Source of the DNA: Anisodus tanguticus
Taxonomy: Eukaryota > Streptophyta > Magnoliopsida > Solanales > Solanaceae
Assembly (NCBI GenBank): GCA_034509755.1
Contig: CM067541.1
Coordinates: 27,720,501-27,784,500 of the forward strand
DNA: 64,000 nt
Reading direction: 5' to 3'
Position 1 is the stretch's first letter. Each line of letters begins with the position of its first letter. The notes under the pieces were generated by a model. The model saw nothing but the letters and a program-made list of their open reading frames with translations. It made no database searches and was not told where the DNA came from. The position numbers were made by a program, and so were the translations under genes. Of the stretch, positions 10,284 to 22,117 are shown piece after piece.

Positions 10284-12930
10284 TCAACATCGCTTCTCGC
10301 ATCTTATCCTCCACTGAGGCCACTCCCACTTTATCCCGATATTATAATTTCTAATCATATCTCTCCTTGTATGCCCACACATCCATCTCAACATCCTCAT
10401 CTCCGTAGCTTTCATCTTTTGAATGTGTGAAGTCTTGACTGACCAACACTCCGCCCCATACAACATAGTCGGTCTAACCACCACCCTATAGAACTTGCCT
10501 TAAGTTTTGGTGGAATTTTTTGTCGCACAAAACTCCAGATGCGAGCCTTCATTTCATCCACCCTACCCCAATATGATGTGTGACATCGTCGTCAATCTCT
10601 CCATTTCCTTGGTTAATAGACCCTAGGTACTTGAAGCTTTATTTTTTTGGAATGACCTGAGTGCCAAGCCTCACCTCCACGCCTATCTCAGGGTCGCTCC
10701 CGTCGCTGAACTTGCACTCCAAATATTTTGTCTTGGTCCTACTCAACCTGAACCCTTTAGACTCCAGAGTCTGTCTCCAAACCTCCATCTTGGCGTTCAC
10801 TCCGCTACGAGTCTCATCAATCACGACTATGTCGTCTGCGAATAACATACACCATGGTACCTCCCCTTGAATTTTTTATGCCAGTTCGTCCATCACCAAG
10901 GCAAATAAGAATGGTGTAAGAGTTGATCCCTATTGCAGCCCCATTATCATTGAAAAGTGCTCCGCGTCTCCTCCCACTATCCGTATCCTAGTCTTGGCTC
11001 CATTATACATATCCTTGATCGCCCTAGCGTATGCCATAGGTACACCTCTAACCTCCAAACATCTCCATCGAACCTCATAGGGACTTTGTTATATGCCTTC
11101 TCGATGTCGATGAAAACCATATGTAGGTCTTTCTTTCTCTCCGTATACTACTCTACCAACCTCTAATAAGATTAATGACTTCAGTAATGGAATGCCCCGG
11201 CATGAATCCAAACTTGTTCTCGGAAATAGACATGCCTTTTATCACCCTTATCCCACGATCATTTCCCAAACTTTCATAGTGTGGCGTAGCAGCTTGATAC
11301 CCCTATAGTTGTTGCAACTCTGGAAATCACCTTTGTGTTTGTACAAGGGAATCATTTTACTCCACCTCCATTCTTCAGGCATTCTTGTCATCTTAAAAAT
11401 GACGTTAAACAACTCAGTCAACCACTCCAAACCTGCCCTGCCTGTGCTCTTCAAAAATTCAACTAGGATCTCGTCAGGTCTGGTCATTCGTCCACTTTGC
11501 ATCCTGCGAACAACATCCTTAACCTCTTCAATCTTAATGCTTCTACAATACCCAAAATCACGGTACCTACCAGAATGCTCCATATCTCCCAACACAATGT
11601 CTCCATCTCATTTTTCGTTCAAGAGTTTATGGAAGTAAGACTGCCACCTCCGCCTAAAATGCGCTTCCTCCACCAGTACTTTTCCCTCCTCATCCTTGAT
11701 GCACCTCACGTGATCCAAGTCACGGGCCCTCATCTTTCTTGACTTGGCTAGTCTGTACAACTTTTTATCCCCACCTTTCTCCTCTAATTCCACATACAAG
11801 CGTTCAAAAGCCATCATTTTTACTGCTGTAACCGCCAACTTTGCCTTCTTCCTTGCCATCTTATACAGTTCCCTATTCGTCCACTTCTCCACATCATCCT
11901 TTCTTTCTACCAATTTTACATACGCCGCTTTCTTCACTTCCACCTTCTCTTGAACTTTACCATTGCACCACCAGTCCCCTCGATGCCCACCACGGGTACC
12001 CCGCAAGGCCCCTAGCACTTTTTTAGCTACCTCCCGAATGCAACTGGCCGTCCTATCCCACATATCGGTCGCATCCCCCACTAATACCCAAGCCTCCTTG
12101 GTCATCAACGTTTCCCCCATCTTCTTTGCACTAGCCATGGTCAAACTCTCCCATTTAATTCTTAACCTGTCATCCACAACCCTCTTTTTCTTCTCCAACT
12201 TAATCTCCAAATCTATCATCAAAAGCTTGTGTCGGGTTGTAAGATCCTTCTTTGGAATAACCTTTCAGTCTTTACAAATGCCTTTGTCAACCTTCTTAAG
12301 GAGCAAAAAGTTTATCTGAGTCTTAACCACTGAACTACGAAAAGTCACCAAGTGCTGCTCCTCCTTCAGGAACCCCGAATTGGCTATCACCATCCCACAA
12401 GCTCTAGCGAACTCTACAAGTGAGACGCCTCCCCCGTTCCTGTCCCCGAATCCAAAGCCTCCATGTACGTCGTCATAACCCCCCCGAAAGTGACCGATAT
12501 GTCCATTGAAATTCCCTCATATAAATAACTTCTCAGTGGGGTGGTATACCTCCCACTACTTCATCCAAATCCTCCCAAAAATGTCTTTTCTCCTCATCGT
12601 TCAAGCCCGCATGCGGCGTATAGGCACTAATAATGTTCATAGTGAACTCTCCAACTACCAACTTAATCGTCATCATCCTATCATTGATCCTCCTCACCTC
12701 TACCACCTGATCCCTTAGCTCGATGTCTACCAAAATGCCTACCATATTCCTATACTTCGACCTTCCCGAAAATCATAACTTATACCCGTCTACATCCTTA
12801 GCCTTAGGTCCTACCCATTTGGTCTCCTGGACACACGTTATATTAATCCTCTTCTTCTTAAGGATCTTAACTAGCTCTATGGACTTCCCCGTTAAAGTCA
12901 CATGTTCCAAGACCCTATTCTCAGCCTAGC
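10284..12930 (-). pseudogene. LINE endonuclease-reverse transcriptase, broken
   Basis: On the minus strand, 12930-12725 carries an AP-endonuclease start with ITCVQETKW, ended by a stop. Then follows 12745-12533 (IISAYTPHAG) and a DFNGHIG-type motif near 12510. Bases 12222-11608 encode the 204-codon lysine-rich connector between endonuclease and RT. Bases 11595-11248 encode the early RT palm (GRMTRPDEI, KGDFQSCNNYRGIKLL). Bases 10848-10639 hold the catalytic FADD box (MLFADDIVVID). Bases 10484-10284 match the C-terminal region (LYGAECWSVK, RMLRWMCGHTR). Frames are interrupted at least five times, so no active enzyme is made. Confidence 0.85.
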
Positions 12931-13660
12931 CTCTCCCTTACCCCACTTACCCCCTAACCCTCTCCCACTTCCCCGACCGAGAACATGACCCTAGTCTACC
13001 ATCTGTTACGAAAGCCACTAAGACAAATATAAAATGATAAACTACTCAAACGTTTACCCTAAAAAAAGAAGAGATCAAAGTGCAAGCAGAAGTTAATAAA
13101 AATCTAGAGGCAAGTAAACCACTACGTCAAGAATGCTATAACTAAAGACAAGAAGCGTCAAAATTTAACAACAAGGTTAAAGACAAAGAATGTATACAAG
13201 CAACCGGAGGTACCAACTCCAGTTGAATCGAACCTGTTTGCCGGTGAAAATCATTGTTCACCGACACTGTTCACATGAGTTTTCACCAAAACAATCGAGT
13301 ACCTGCGTAGATTTAAGAGAAAAAGAACACAAGAACAAGAAAATGAACAAAAGAACAAAAAACAAATGGAATTTTGTAAATAAAAAATGTTTTTTCGTCG
13401 CCGCTGGTACCGATGAAAAAAAAGCGAGTACCTATGTAGATCTGAATTTCGGAGCTTTTGTTTGTTTTTCCTTTTTTTCCTTGCTTTTTTTATAAATTAA
13501 AATCATCAACTCACCGGTGGTCAACTCCGGCGAGGCGAGAAAAGAGAGGAGAGAGGGAGGGACGGAGCCGCTGGCTTGGTGAGGGAGAAGATTGACAGAG
13601 TGAGATAGAACTATGAGAGAGGGGGGGGGGTCAGTAGTGGAGGGATCTGCCGGTGGTGTA
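12931..13660 (-). other. Probable 5' UTR of the LINE
   Basis: It precedes the endonuclease start on the minus strand. It has CCGGTGAAAA/CACCGG motifs, a poly-G run at 13621-13630 and no coding signal. The frame on + at 13190-13495 has no recognisable domain. Confidence 0.5.
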
Positions 13661-13670
13661 CCACAGAAAT

Positions 13671-14690
13671 ATTCTGAGGCTTAGAAAACACTTGAAGAAA
13701 ATAGTTTAGGAAAATAATATAATTATAATGAAATTCTTTGAATAGGAATTGATATAAATTAGGCCTAAATGAAAGGGACATAAAGAATTTACAAACACAA
13801 TACTATTAAGTTATTTGAGATTAAGGCATAATAACTATTAATTAATTAAAAGTATAAAGCAAGAAAAATCACATTGAATAGAGAATGACTACAGGTTGAT
13901 TTGGTCGATAAAATGCATCTATTAATTAGGAGTCTAGGTAGAAATGGATAAAAGTGTTTAGTTGTTGTGAAAGTATTTACATGTCAATATCAATGGTAAG
14001 CATTATTCTTTAGCTTGACAAAAATGATAATTAAATATAAAATGATAATATAAAAATTAATCGAAAATAATCTCTTTACGTCACAAAGATAGTAGTTAGA
14101 TCTTCGTTCATCTTATCCTTTTCAAATGCCACTTAATATTTTGTGGTTGACGAAATTTTGTTTTATGTAATAATGTATGAAACTTTAACTCAAACAAATG
14201 ATAAAATGTGACAACAAAGAGCTACATATCAACTTTTGGACCACATGAAGCTAAGGTGAGTGTGTGTAGGGGATACCCCTAATGATTGAAGGTTGTAGAA
14301 CTGTTATAACTTTGTTAGGACAAAGGCAATGGCCCATCATGTGTGCACATGCAATTTTGTTCACCCTTTTCTCTTTGATACGACCATACCATTTCCATAT
14401 AATAATCTTTGGCTTAAGTCATCGAAAACTATTTAAACGTGTTCAAAGATTCCACTTAGACGTCTCGACTCAGATATTGAACACTTGTACTAGTTCAAAT
14501 TTAAATTATTTAGACACTTTTTGACAATCACCAAAAAATATATAAAATGTGTGTAATATACTCGAGATGACATGGAAATTGACCAATTACACAATGACAT
14601 GTGGCAAACGAGTCCAAAAAATTTTAAAAAAAGAATCGAGTTAATTTTTTTTTTTAAAAACTCAAGTCATAAACCTAACTAACCAGCAGT
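13671..14690. other. AT-rich spacer, nothing recognised
   Basis: No domain-bearing frame, RNA gene or terminal repeat was found. Confidence 0.5.
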
Positions 14691-14699
14691 CACACCCCT

Positions 14700-15470
14700 T
14701 CATCTGCGGCTACATCATCATCGTCGTTGTTAGTAAATACGGGACAATAATGATACGAACAAATGAAATAGTAAAGAACAACTTATCGAATCACAACTGT
14801 GTCGTGACAAGCCACTACCTTGAAAGCGATATCAGACCGACTCCGGTGCAAATCGTTTAGCCCAGTCGCTCCCCAAGGTTCCACATCACTTCCGGACACT
14901 TGCACTAGTGGCTGAAGTTTGGAGTTTGCACAAAATAATTTGCTCAGAAAACAGAAGGAAGGAAATATCTTTGAAGAAGATGATATATTTTTTGGTGTAT
15001 CAACAATAGATATTTCTACCTCTATATATAGGTAGAGGTCAGGGTCTCGATAGTAATGGCTAAAATCTGAAACGTCTCTAACGTTCAGAGAATAAAGAAT
15101 GAATCTGAACCGTCTCTCAACATTCATAGAAATAAAGATCACCATTAAATCATGAGCTTTGACCGATAACGGGACAATTGTGGTTCCGGAAGAATAAGTC
15201 TTGACCAGTAACAATTGACTTCAAAGGTAGAAGACCTACGTCCTTATATGAGAGCTACGCCTGAACTTTAATCCGGACGCATGAATTTAGACAATTTTGG
15301 ATAAGCTCAAAAGTAGCAAAATAATATTTTACAAAACCGAAATTGAATTAAGCCTCACGTATACTTTTGCGCAGCAAATCAATCCGTTTTGCCTATGAAG
15401 TTCAACTCTCATGTGTGCAAGACTACTCCCTTTTCCCAATTATTTACAAGCTCAATAAAACACATTTCAA
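14700..15470 (-). repeat. Possible solo LTR, minus orientation
   Basis: Read on the minus strand, the stretch has a TATATATAGAGG promoter-like motif (about 15013-15026). A T/C-rich segment, GGAGTCGGTCTGATATCGC and a terminal TTACTAACAACG follow, the general layout of a plant LTR U3-R-U5. I could not pair TG/CA ends or a target duplication, so this is tentative. The 143-codon minus frame inside has no known domain. Confidence 0.3.
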
Positions 15471-16713
15471 TATAAAGTAGAAAAGGGAATTATCCATCAC
15501 CAATGTGGTACAAAATACCTTTCACAAAAGTAAAGAAATAGAGAATGAAAAGAAATTTTTTAGCTTTGCATTATTTAGAATAAAAGAGTATAGGAAATGA
15601 GATTATAACTGGTAGAGTCGCCACCCACCAAAACCCTTCCCCTGCTATCCCATCGAAAAATAGTAACCCACCACCATTTCTCTTCTTTGTTTCTTCTTCT
15701 TTTATACCACAAATCAACAAATGGCTAAATCAGATTCAAAAAAAAAAAATAATCTAATGGTGGCAGCATTTCAGATCTGGAGAAAAAGAAAGATACTTTA
15801 TACTGTGTATGTGTACGTGCACAAGAATACTCACTTTACTTCTTTTAATATTTTACTCGGTATTCAGTACTTAAAATAAGACTCCAACTAATTTAAATTT
15901 ACGCATCATAAGGATCATTAAAGGGGATATGATCAGGAGGAGCAAGAGTTATTGTTACGGGTTCTATATAACACAATAACTTTGCTTCAAATCTTGTGTT
16001 TGTGTTAAAAAAATTATTCAATATAAGCAAAAAATCTATTTAGGATCCGATAAACAAAAGAATCATGATTCACTAAAAGTCCTAACTCTGTCATTAGACA
16101 TGCTCCATATGAGGATATTTTTAATACTCAAAATTTAAATTCGAAATATTTAATTAAGGATGGAAATTTTTTATTCGTTTAGTGTGGTAAAGAAGGCTCA
16201 CTTTACTTCATTACAAGTCCACTCTCACTGTTTATAACTTAGGACAAATTGCATGGGCCATTATATGTTTCTTTTATTCCCTTTTTTTTTAACATAAAGA
16301 AATAGCTTTCTTTCTTACTTTTGTGGAAAAGACAGTTTTGATTCTAACGAATGAATTGTGAATTTCTAGGTTAATTTAATTATGTTTGATGAAGATTAAG
16401 TATTTTAGAAAAATACAAACTTATTATAATGTTATTTTATGTTGAATTTGGATTTACTTGAATCTTATGGATTTATCTAATCACTTGCTTAATTCAATTA
16501 AATTAATCTAGTTGGAGTACATAATCTAAGGAAGCAAAGGACGGTTATACTTATTTTAGTTTGACAAAATATTGCAACCCTTACATTAAAAAAGGCACAG
16601 CACATTGTGACCTTTGCTCTGGACAATATATGTGACTACTTGTTGTTGGAAATTTGCCTTTGGCGGGAGTTGCGACCGACCAACTTTAACGGCTTAAACA
16701 CTAGTGTAACGTA
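15471..16713. other. AT-rich spacer
   Basis: Apart from the small frame at 15721-15879, nothing could be assigned; poly-A/T tracts dominate. Confidence 0.45.
15721..15879 (+). CDS. Hypothetical 52-residue frame, possible gene fragment
   Basis: An ATG at 15721 opens a 52-codon frame beginning MAKSDSKKKNN, then a hydrophobic and basic stretch (VAAFQIWRKRK), ending TAA at 15877-15879. A long pyrimidine-rich tract (TCTTCTTTGTTTCTTCTTC), like a plant 5' leader, precedes it. No domain is recognisable. It may be a relic first exon, a microprotein or chance; there is no codon-level evidence for selection. Confidence 0.15.
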   Translation: MAKSDSKKKNNLMVAAFQIWRKRKILYTVYVYVHKNTHFTSFNILLGIQYLK

Positions 16714-17878
16714 TGTTGGAGAATCCGGTTCTTCACACATGCATGATCTACTAAGTACGTAGATAACCGTAGGGCCAAGAATCGTCAAATTTCATTGAGA
16801 AATGAAAGAGATATTGGTTCACGAAGTAAGGTGTTTGAAGCATGGAAAGTGTGGTATTGTGTGTAATTCTCCCTCATCGGTAGAGGAAGAAAGAATTGTT
16901 ATGTATATAAGATTCGAAATTGGTTTGGGGTTTGGGACTCCAAGGGGTATCCCATGTGTTTAAAGGAGGGAGGACCTAGATGTGCTTCGGTTCGAGGAAA
17001 GACCACACGCGCGCCGCCGCCGCCCGCCGTCCGGTCGGTTCGGTTCTCGGGCCACGGGCCTTCGATATTATCTTTTTGGGCCGAAAACTTTGCCGAAGTA
17101 CGTTTGATCCCGAAGTTTCAGATATACGATTTGGACCAGAATTCTTTCGGATGTGCGAGTTTGGTCCCCGAAGTTTCAAGATGTACGATTTGGTCCCCGA
17201 AGTTTCAGAAAATCGAATTTCGACGGTCAAAAACAGAAATGCCAAGCACTCAATTCAGCCATTTATTTTGGCTGAATTACTCCTCCTATAATGGCCAAAA
17301 CAGTTGGTCTTTCTCCCATTTATGTTGGTGACTTTACTACCTCCATAATGGCCATTATTTGGCTATTATGGAGGCGGTTTCAGCAATAAACAGCCCCTCC
17401 CTCTCCTATATAAACACCCCATTACACCATTGTTGAGCACTAAGACATATGCACGAAAATACATAAACAGATGCTTTGAAAAACAAGTGCACAAAAATAC
17501 ACAACCGAAATAGTTTTCTTCCTACAACTTCCAAGCATCATTTCGTTACTCAATATTCTTCACGGTAGCTCTTGAGTTTCCTTTGCTCAAGGGTTCCATT
17601 GTTGTTTTATCTTGGGAGACAAATTGTCCGGGACGTATAAAGGATACATACGGGGCAATATTGTCTTAAGGATGAGTGCTACACTCGACTCAAAAAAAAC
17701 ATTTTACATTTTTCCGTCTTCTACAAAACTGGAATTTCCAGTTTTTACTTGTGTAACGATTGTAATTTCAGATTCCATGTTGAATTATTAAAATCTTTGT
17801 TTATCCTTTCGAATACTTGTAATAGTTAAATACTTCCCGTACTGCTTTATAAAGTACCATAGAGCAAAACTCCTAACA
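16714..17878 (+). repeat. Probable solo copia-type LTR
   Basis: It begins TGTTGGAGAATCC. It shares internal motifs with the LTRs of copia-1 (CTCCCTCATCGGTAG) and copia-2 (GTCCGGGACGTATAAAGGAT, GGCAATATTGTCTTAAGGAT), so it belongs to the same broad LTR family. A TATATAA box is at 17407-17413. The end at CTAACA (17878) is a best guess; flanks ACGTA and CTTGT do not match, so no target duplication supports the borders. No internal coding region adjoins it. Confidence 0.6.
17105..17225 (+). repeat. Short tandem repeat in LTR U3
   Basis: Three imperfect copies of a unit like GATTTGGTCCCCGAAGTTTC run in a row within the LTR. They lie upstream of its TATA box, where repeated enhancer units often sit in plant LTRs. 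Confidence 0.6.
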
Positions 17879-19170
17879 CTTGTTGTAGTAGTAAAATTTA
17901 GCTCTTTGGTTTAAATCTTATATTTATATTTAAAAATATACTTAATATGTATAAGTAATTTATTCAAAACTTACTAAGTTGTCTAAATAGAGCATGACCA
18001 AATGGTAATTAAGGCAACCAGTTTTGGTCCCCGATATATTTAAAATTAAAATTTTAACTGGTGTATAATTTGTTTTTGATTTTTATTTTTTTAAAACTTC
18101 AGAACTCATAAAATCAAAATTCTAAGTTCACACCTGACTTCGAGGACTTTGGAATAGCCATTGTTATATATTCATCCAATTCAAGCTTGACAAACCAAAT
18201 CATCTCGAGTCTTGACAAGTTCATCTACTATTATTAATATGGCAAATCAAATCAAGTGAGTTTTGACTCAATAATACACCGATCATGCACTAAATTTGAA
18301 AAGTATCCCAAGTTTGACTTAGCCCAAGCAATGCCCAAAAGATAAAATGTCTAGTAACATCAATACTCTTCAACTAATTTTAGTACTATATGACTATTAA
18401 TGGCTTTGTCATTATTTTTTATTTAAATGGCAAAGCCAAAGCAATGCCCAAGTTTGTCAAACTAACTTCTACAATCAAATCAGACAATTTCAAATGAAAC
18501 CAATAATTTTTTCTATGACTATATATTGCTTAGAGAATCTTGCATGCACTTCAGTTAATTCACATGCCGTGTTGCCACAGCCCCACACACTTATATCGTG
18601 TAATCATGTCAACCTAAATTATATGAGCTCACACTGAATGTCGTATCTGCTTTTCAAATTTAAGATCTTAAACTTATTACTCGTATGCCTCAATCACGTA
18701 ATTATATTTTTGGAAATTCTATGTCATCTACAAAAAATCATAATAATAGAAGAGGCGAGTGTGTGATATAGGTTGGAAGATCAAAGATGGTGTGGGGAAG
18801 GGACAAAGGCCAATATAGAGCACAGATTATGGGTTCATGGAAATCAGATAGTTTTTTGTCAAATCAAAAAAATATTAAAGAATTCACTAAATATATAGAA
18901 GATATTTGCATTATTAACTAAATTGTTATTTTGCATTAATTTGATATCATCATAAATTCTCCCTTCCCTGTGGTAGAACACGATTTTGATATGGAGCATC
19001 TATTTGTTTTCTTACAAGTATTATCATTTTTATGCTAGCATGATCTTATATTTCATTAATTACTTCGGCTATTTGTACTATTTCACTATAAATACTTTTA
19101 TTTTTTCAATATTTTCATCGTAGCTTTTTACTTTTGCACTTTTTTCAAACCTGTTCTGAAATCGATTTTA
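17879..19170. other. AT-rich spacer, nothing recognised
   Basis: No domain-like frame, RNA gene or paired repeat was found. Confidence 0.5.
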
Positions 19171-19173
19171 TCT

Positions 19174-19300
19174 AGCCGATGGTTTATCACAAACAATCTT
19201 TCTACCCCACAAGAATAGGGATAAAGTCTATGTACACCTCACCCTCCCCAAACTTCACTAATAAGACTATATTAAATATGCTATTATTATTATTATAAAA
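19174..19300 (+). repeat. TS-SINE / RTE-LINE 3' tail, 5'-truncated
   Basis: The stretch runs from AGCCGATGGTTTATC through CTACCCCACAAGAATAGGG and CTCACCCTCCCCAAACTTCAC to a TAT/ATT-repeat end. It is a diverged copy of the nightshade TS-SINE / RTE 3' end also seen on - at 9661-9800. Confidence 0.65.
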
Positions 19301-20200
19301 ATTCATAAAATTTCAAATTTTAAATTTATCACACGAATATTTGGAGAATATAAGGGACATGTGTATTAAGTTTTTTGATGAAGCTAGCCTAAGATTTCAG
19401 AAATCTAGGACTGTTCATGTGCAAATCTTATCAAAATTGTGTATGTGATTACAAAATTTGGAGAAAATAAGGCCCAAAGATTTCATGTGAGGATAGCCGC
19501 AAATCGCGGGGATCTTAAATTCATTTTCTTTATTTGTTGAGTTGGACCCCATTAAGCCACTATCCCCTCAACATGTGAGTTGAGATTAAATAGAGATAAT
19601 AACCGTGTTATTAATAAAGAAAGATAAGAAAAATTATGCACTGACATGTCTTTCTCTTTATTTTAGTTGATAGAGTATGCGTTGATATATATATATATAG
19701 AGGGGGGTGTATATTTCAATAATATTTCAATAGAGGGGTGTGAGTATGGTTGTGTAGTCCTACTCGGTACTCCATTCCTGCTATAATCCGTTTATATAAG
19801 TCATATAATTCAAAGTCTATCTCCTGTATGAAAATATAATTATTATTATTTTTTTTAATCTGGACTCTGTCCAGTCACTAGTCTTTACTTACTATTCATC
19901 TCGTGAATCCTCTATGCTTATTCACTTCTTCTTTTGAACTGTTCATCTCTTCTTTTAAACCTTACCCTAAAAATGACAGTCGTCTTTAGCCACACCCAGT
20001 TTTCAGGCCAACACCGTCCTTCAGCGGACATCAACAGGCCATATTATCAACCACCGTTGACATAGAAATTTACAGGCTAATCCATTGAGGTCATTATAGA
20101 GTTTAAAAGATAACCATATACTAAGTTCATCAGATAACCATGTCTAAGCATATTGAGTTCATGATTCTAACAGTACATAAAGATTCATGATGAAAAATAT
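19301..20200. other. Spacer next to the viral array, border unresolved
   Basis: AT-rich with a TATATATATATA run near 19688. The left border of the viral insert lies somewhere between here and the TATA region at 20.5 kb; no clear junction is visible. Confidence 0.4.
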
Positions 20201-20960
20201 CAACAATATATAACAACATAATTCCTGCAATCCTGCAAGATTTTTATAAATATGGAAACAATATAATTTACATTGTAGGAGATAAACTACTGAAAGTAGA
20301 CTTACATATCTAGAAGAGCAGGGAGGTTTCCCTTTCGGGAGTCCCGGAAAGCTTAAGTGCTACTGGAGATGCTAGTAAGAAAATAATATCTTACATGGGG
20401 GAGTTTATACATATGGGGAAAGGGTGAAAACTATGGAAAGCATTTAGAGAGGATGAGTTTCTTTTTCTCAAACTGGATCGGGGGCTTTTTTCAATCTCTC
20501 TATTCCATCCTTTGAGTCTGATATTTATAGGGTCTCTTCGGACTTCAACTGCGGATTTCAAAGAGCAAAAGAATCTTTGAAAGTTTCGGCCGGGTGCGCT
20601 GTGGGCCCCATCGTCGCTTTAACTTTCCAAAAGTTATTCTTTTTCTTTTGTCGTCTTTCATCGCTGTCCTGCTTTAGCATCTGCTTTTTATCTTGTCTCC
20701 TTCTTTAATAAAAGGTCTTTGTCTGCTTTCGGCGGAGTGTTTTTACACCGTTCCTTTTTCTGCTGTCTTTATCATCTATTCAGTCTTCGTCTTTGCTAGG
20801 TTATCGTTCTCTGGCCTTCATGTGTCTAAATTGTGCAAGGCCACCGAATCAAAACTCATGCCCGAATCATAGTTTTCATTAGGATCCTGTGCATAGTTGA
20901 ATTCTAAGAACTCATTATCTGGACTGGTCTTTCGATACATGACTTATGCTGTCTAAATTC
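20200..20960 (-). other. Viral intergenic region and leader remnant
   Basis: No coding signal, and it holds the TATA box. The tRNA-Met primer site expected in a caulimovirid leader (TGGTATCAGAGC) was not found here, so the leader is probably incomplete or mutated. Confidence 0.5.
20521..20529 (-). promoter_or_regulatory. TATA box of the viral intergenic region
   Basis: The minus strand reads CCCTATAAATATCAGAC after a GC-containing upstream stretch (GGGGCCCACAGCGCACCC, about 20590-20615). It lies downstream of the ORF4 remnant, where caulimovirids keep the pregenomic RNA promoter. Activity is unknown. Confidence 0.55.
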
Positions 20961-21635
20961 TGATTATTTTCTGTATTCTGTTCTGGAGTTAGGGATGCCA
21001 CTTGTGGTGTAGACACTGGATTTTCATGCTTATCTTCACTTTGGGCTTCCATTTTTTCTTGGAAAATCTTTTCTAGTGTTTCTTTAATTATTTGTTCTAT
21101 GTTCTTGGTCTGTCCTTTTTTTTATCGGTCTGCTCCTCGTTCTGGATGTTGATCCTGTAAATGTCTGAGGGAGCTTACGTCTAGTCTTTGAGGAACTTGG
21201 TTCCTCTTCACTTTTTGGCAAAGTGACAGCCATTAACAGATTTCATACGTCTTTACCGGCAACCGTTTGCACCGGACTAGTTGTACATACATCTGGTACA
21301 ATAGATTTCTTAGCATTCAGAAGGGAATGCACACCTGTCTCATCCATTTTTGAAGGAGATGGAGAACTCCGTGTCTGTTGTCTGAGGGAATTCTATCTGA
21401 GCTTTAATTCTAGCTCTGCAACTTTTTCTAGAAGATGTATGTTCTGAGTCTGAAGTATTTCTTTGGTTTGGTTTAGTCTTTTAACGGTGTCGGTCATTGT
21501 CGTACAATGATCGCAAAAGATAATTTTGTCTGTGTCTTTCTAGATATTGTATTGTGGTGTTTGATTTAGGTTATGTCTGAGAGCTGGTGAGAGGTAATAG
21601 TTTGGCCCAAGGATTCCTCGAGCATAATCTAGAGC
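20961..21635 (-). pseudogene. ORF4 transactivator, C-terminal remnant (copy A)
   Basis: Past the stop near 21636 the same frame continues as viral-like sequence. It includes a GILGPNYYLSP stretch, a Cys/His pair (CDHC) and a heptad-like coil (TVKRLNQTKEILQTQN) around 21420-21500. Further stops break it into pieces. The region shows that ORF4 was once considerably longer than the 154 codons still open. Confidence 0.6.
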
Positions 21636-22097
21636 TTAAGTGAAAACATTGAAACCCTTGAAAAGTGGAGTCTTGACCTCTTTAATTGAATCTACTACTT
21701 CTAACCATGTCTGAAAAATACCTTTAGTTTTTCCATGGACAACAACATAAAATTTAAATCTTTTGTCCAGGTTCTTTTCATTAAAATAAAAACAAGTACA
21801 ATTTAACGTAGCCACAAAGTGACTAGTGTCTTTTCTGTTGTGGGCAATCCACAAATTGTCTACTAAACATTTTTGTTGCCTGTCGACAACATAGTCTGGA
21901 AGAATTTTAAAAGTTAAATTAGATGCTGGAAATGAAACTAAGTTATTCTTACCAAAGTATAGTCTCTCTAATGTAGGAGTCTCAAGATCAGTCATGGGTC
22001 TGAATTTCAGGTTACCCAATACTGATTGTCTATATTCATCTTGGAATTTGGCCGGGCCTTTTCCCTTGTCTATTGGAGTCTTCTTTGACGAACTCAT
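21636..22097 (-). pseudogene. ORF4 viroplasmin/transactivator, N-terminal part (copy A)
   Basis: From the ATG at 22097 (MSSSKKTPIDKGKG) about 154 codons are open. The end of the frame (YVVVHGKTKGIFQTW) matches the viroplasmin fold shared by caulimovirid transactivators and the N-domain of eukaryotic RNase H1. In live caulimoviruses this protein allows reinitiation on the polycistronic RNA and forms inclusion bodies. The upstream in-frame ATG at 22115 is less likely, since MSSSKK is conserved in copy B. The frame ends early at 21636. It starts about 20 bp after the ORF3 stop. Confidence 0.75.
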
Positions 22098-22117
22098 GCT
22101 GCTAAGAAGAAACAATC

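Larger units (their letters stand above)
9661..13660 (-). mobile_element. RTE-clade LINE (non-LTR retrotransposon), decayed, near full length
   Basis: Read on the minus strand the order is a 5' UTR, an AP-type endonuclease, a reverse transcriptase and a 3' tail ending in GTT/TTG repeats. On + the tail is AACAACAAC from 9661. A single endonuclease-RT ORF and a TTG-repeat tail instead of poly-A fit the plant RTE clade. The 5' limit is placed near 13660, where the sequence stops resembling a LINE leader; it is approximate. No convincing target-site duplication was seen. Confidence 0.82.

Noticed and set aside
11309..12319. Plus-strand frames of 69-118 codons over the LINE
   Set aside because: Antisense shadows of the minus-strand LINE endonuclease-RT.
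14783..15214. 143-codon minus-strand frame
   Set aside because: No recognisable domain, and it covers a TATA-containing LTR-like segment; treated as a chance frame.
16954..17331. Arg/Pro-rich frames on both strands (89-125 codons)
   Set aside because: They lie inside the probable solo LTR, in a local GC-rich patch and tandem units; no domain.
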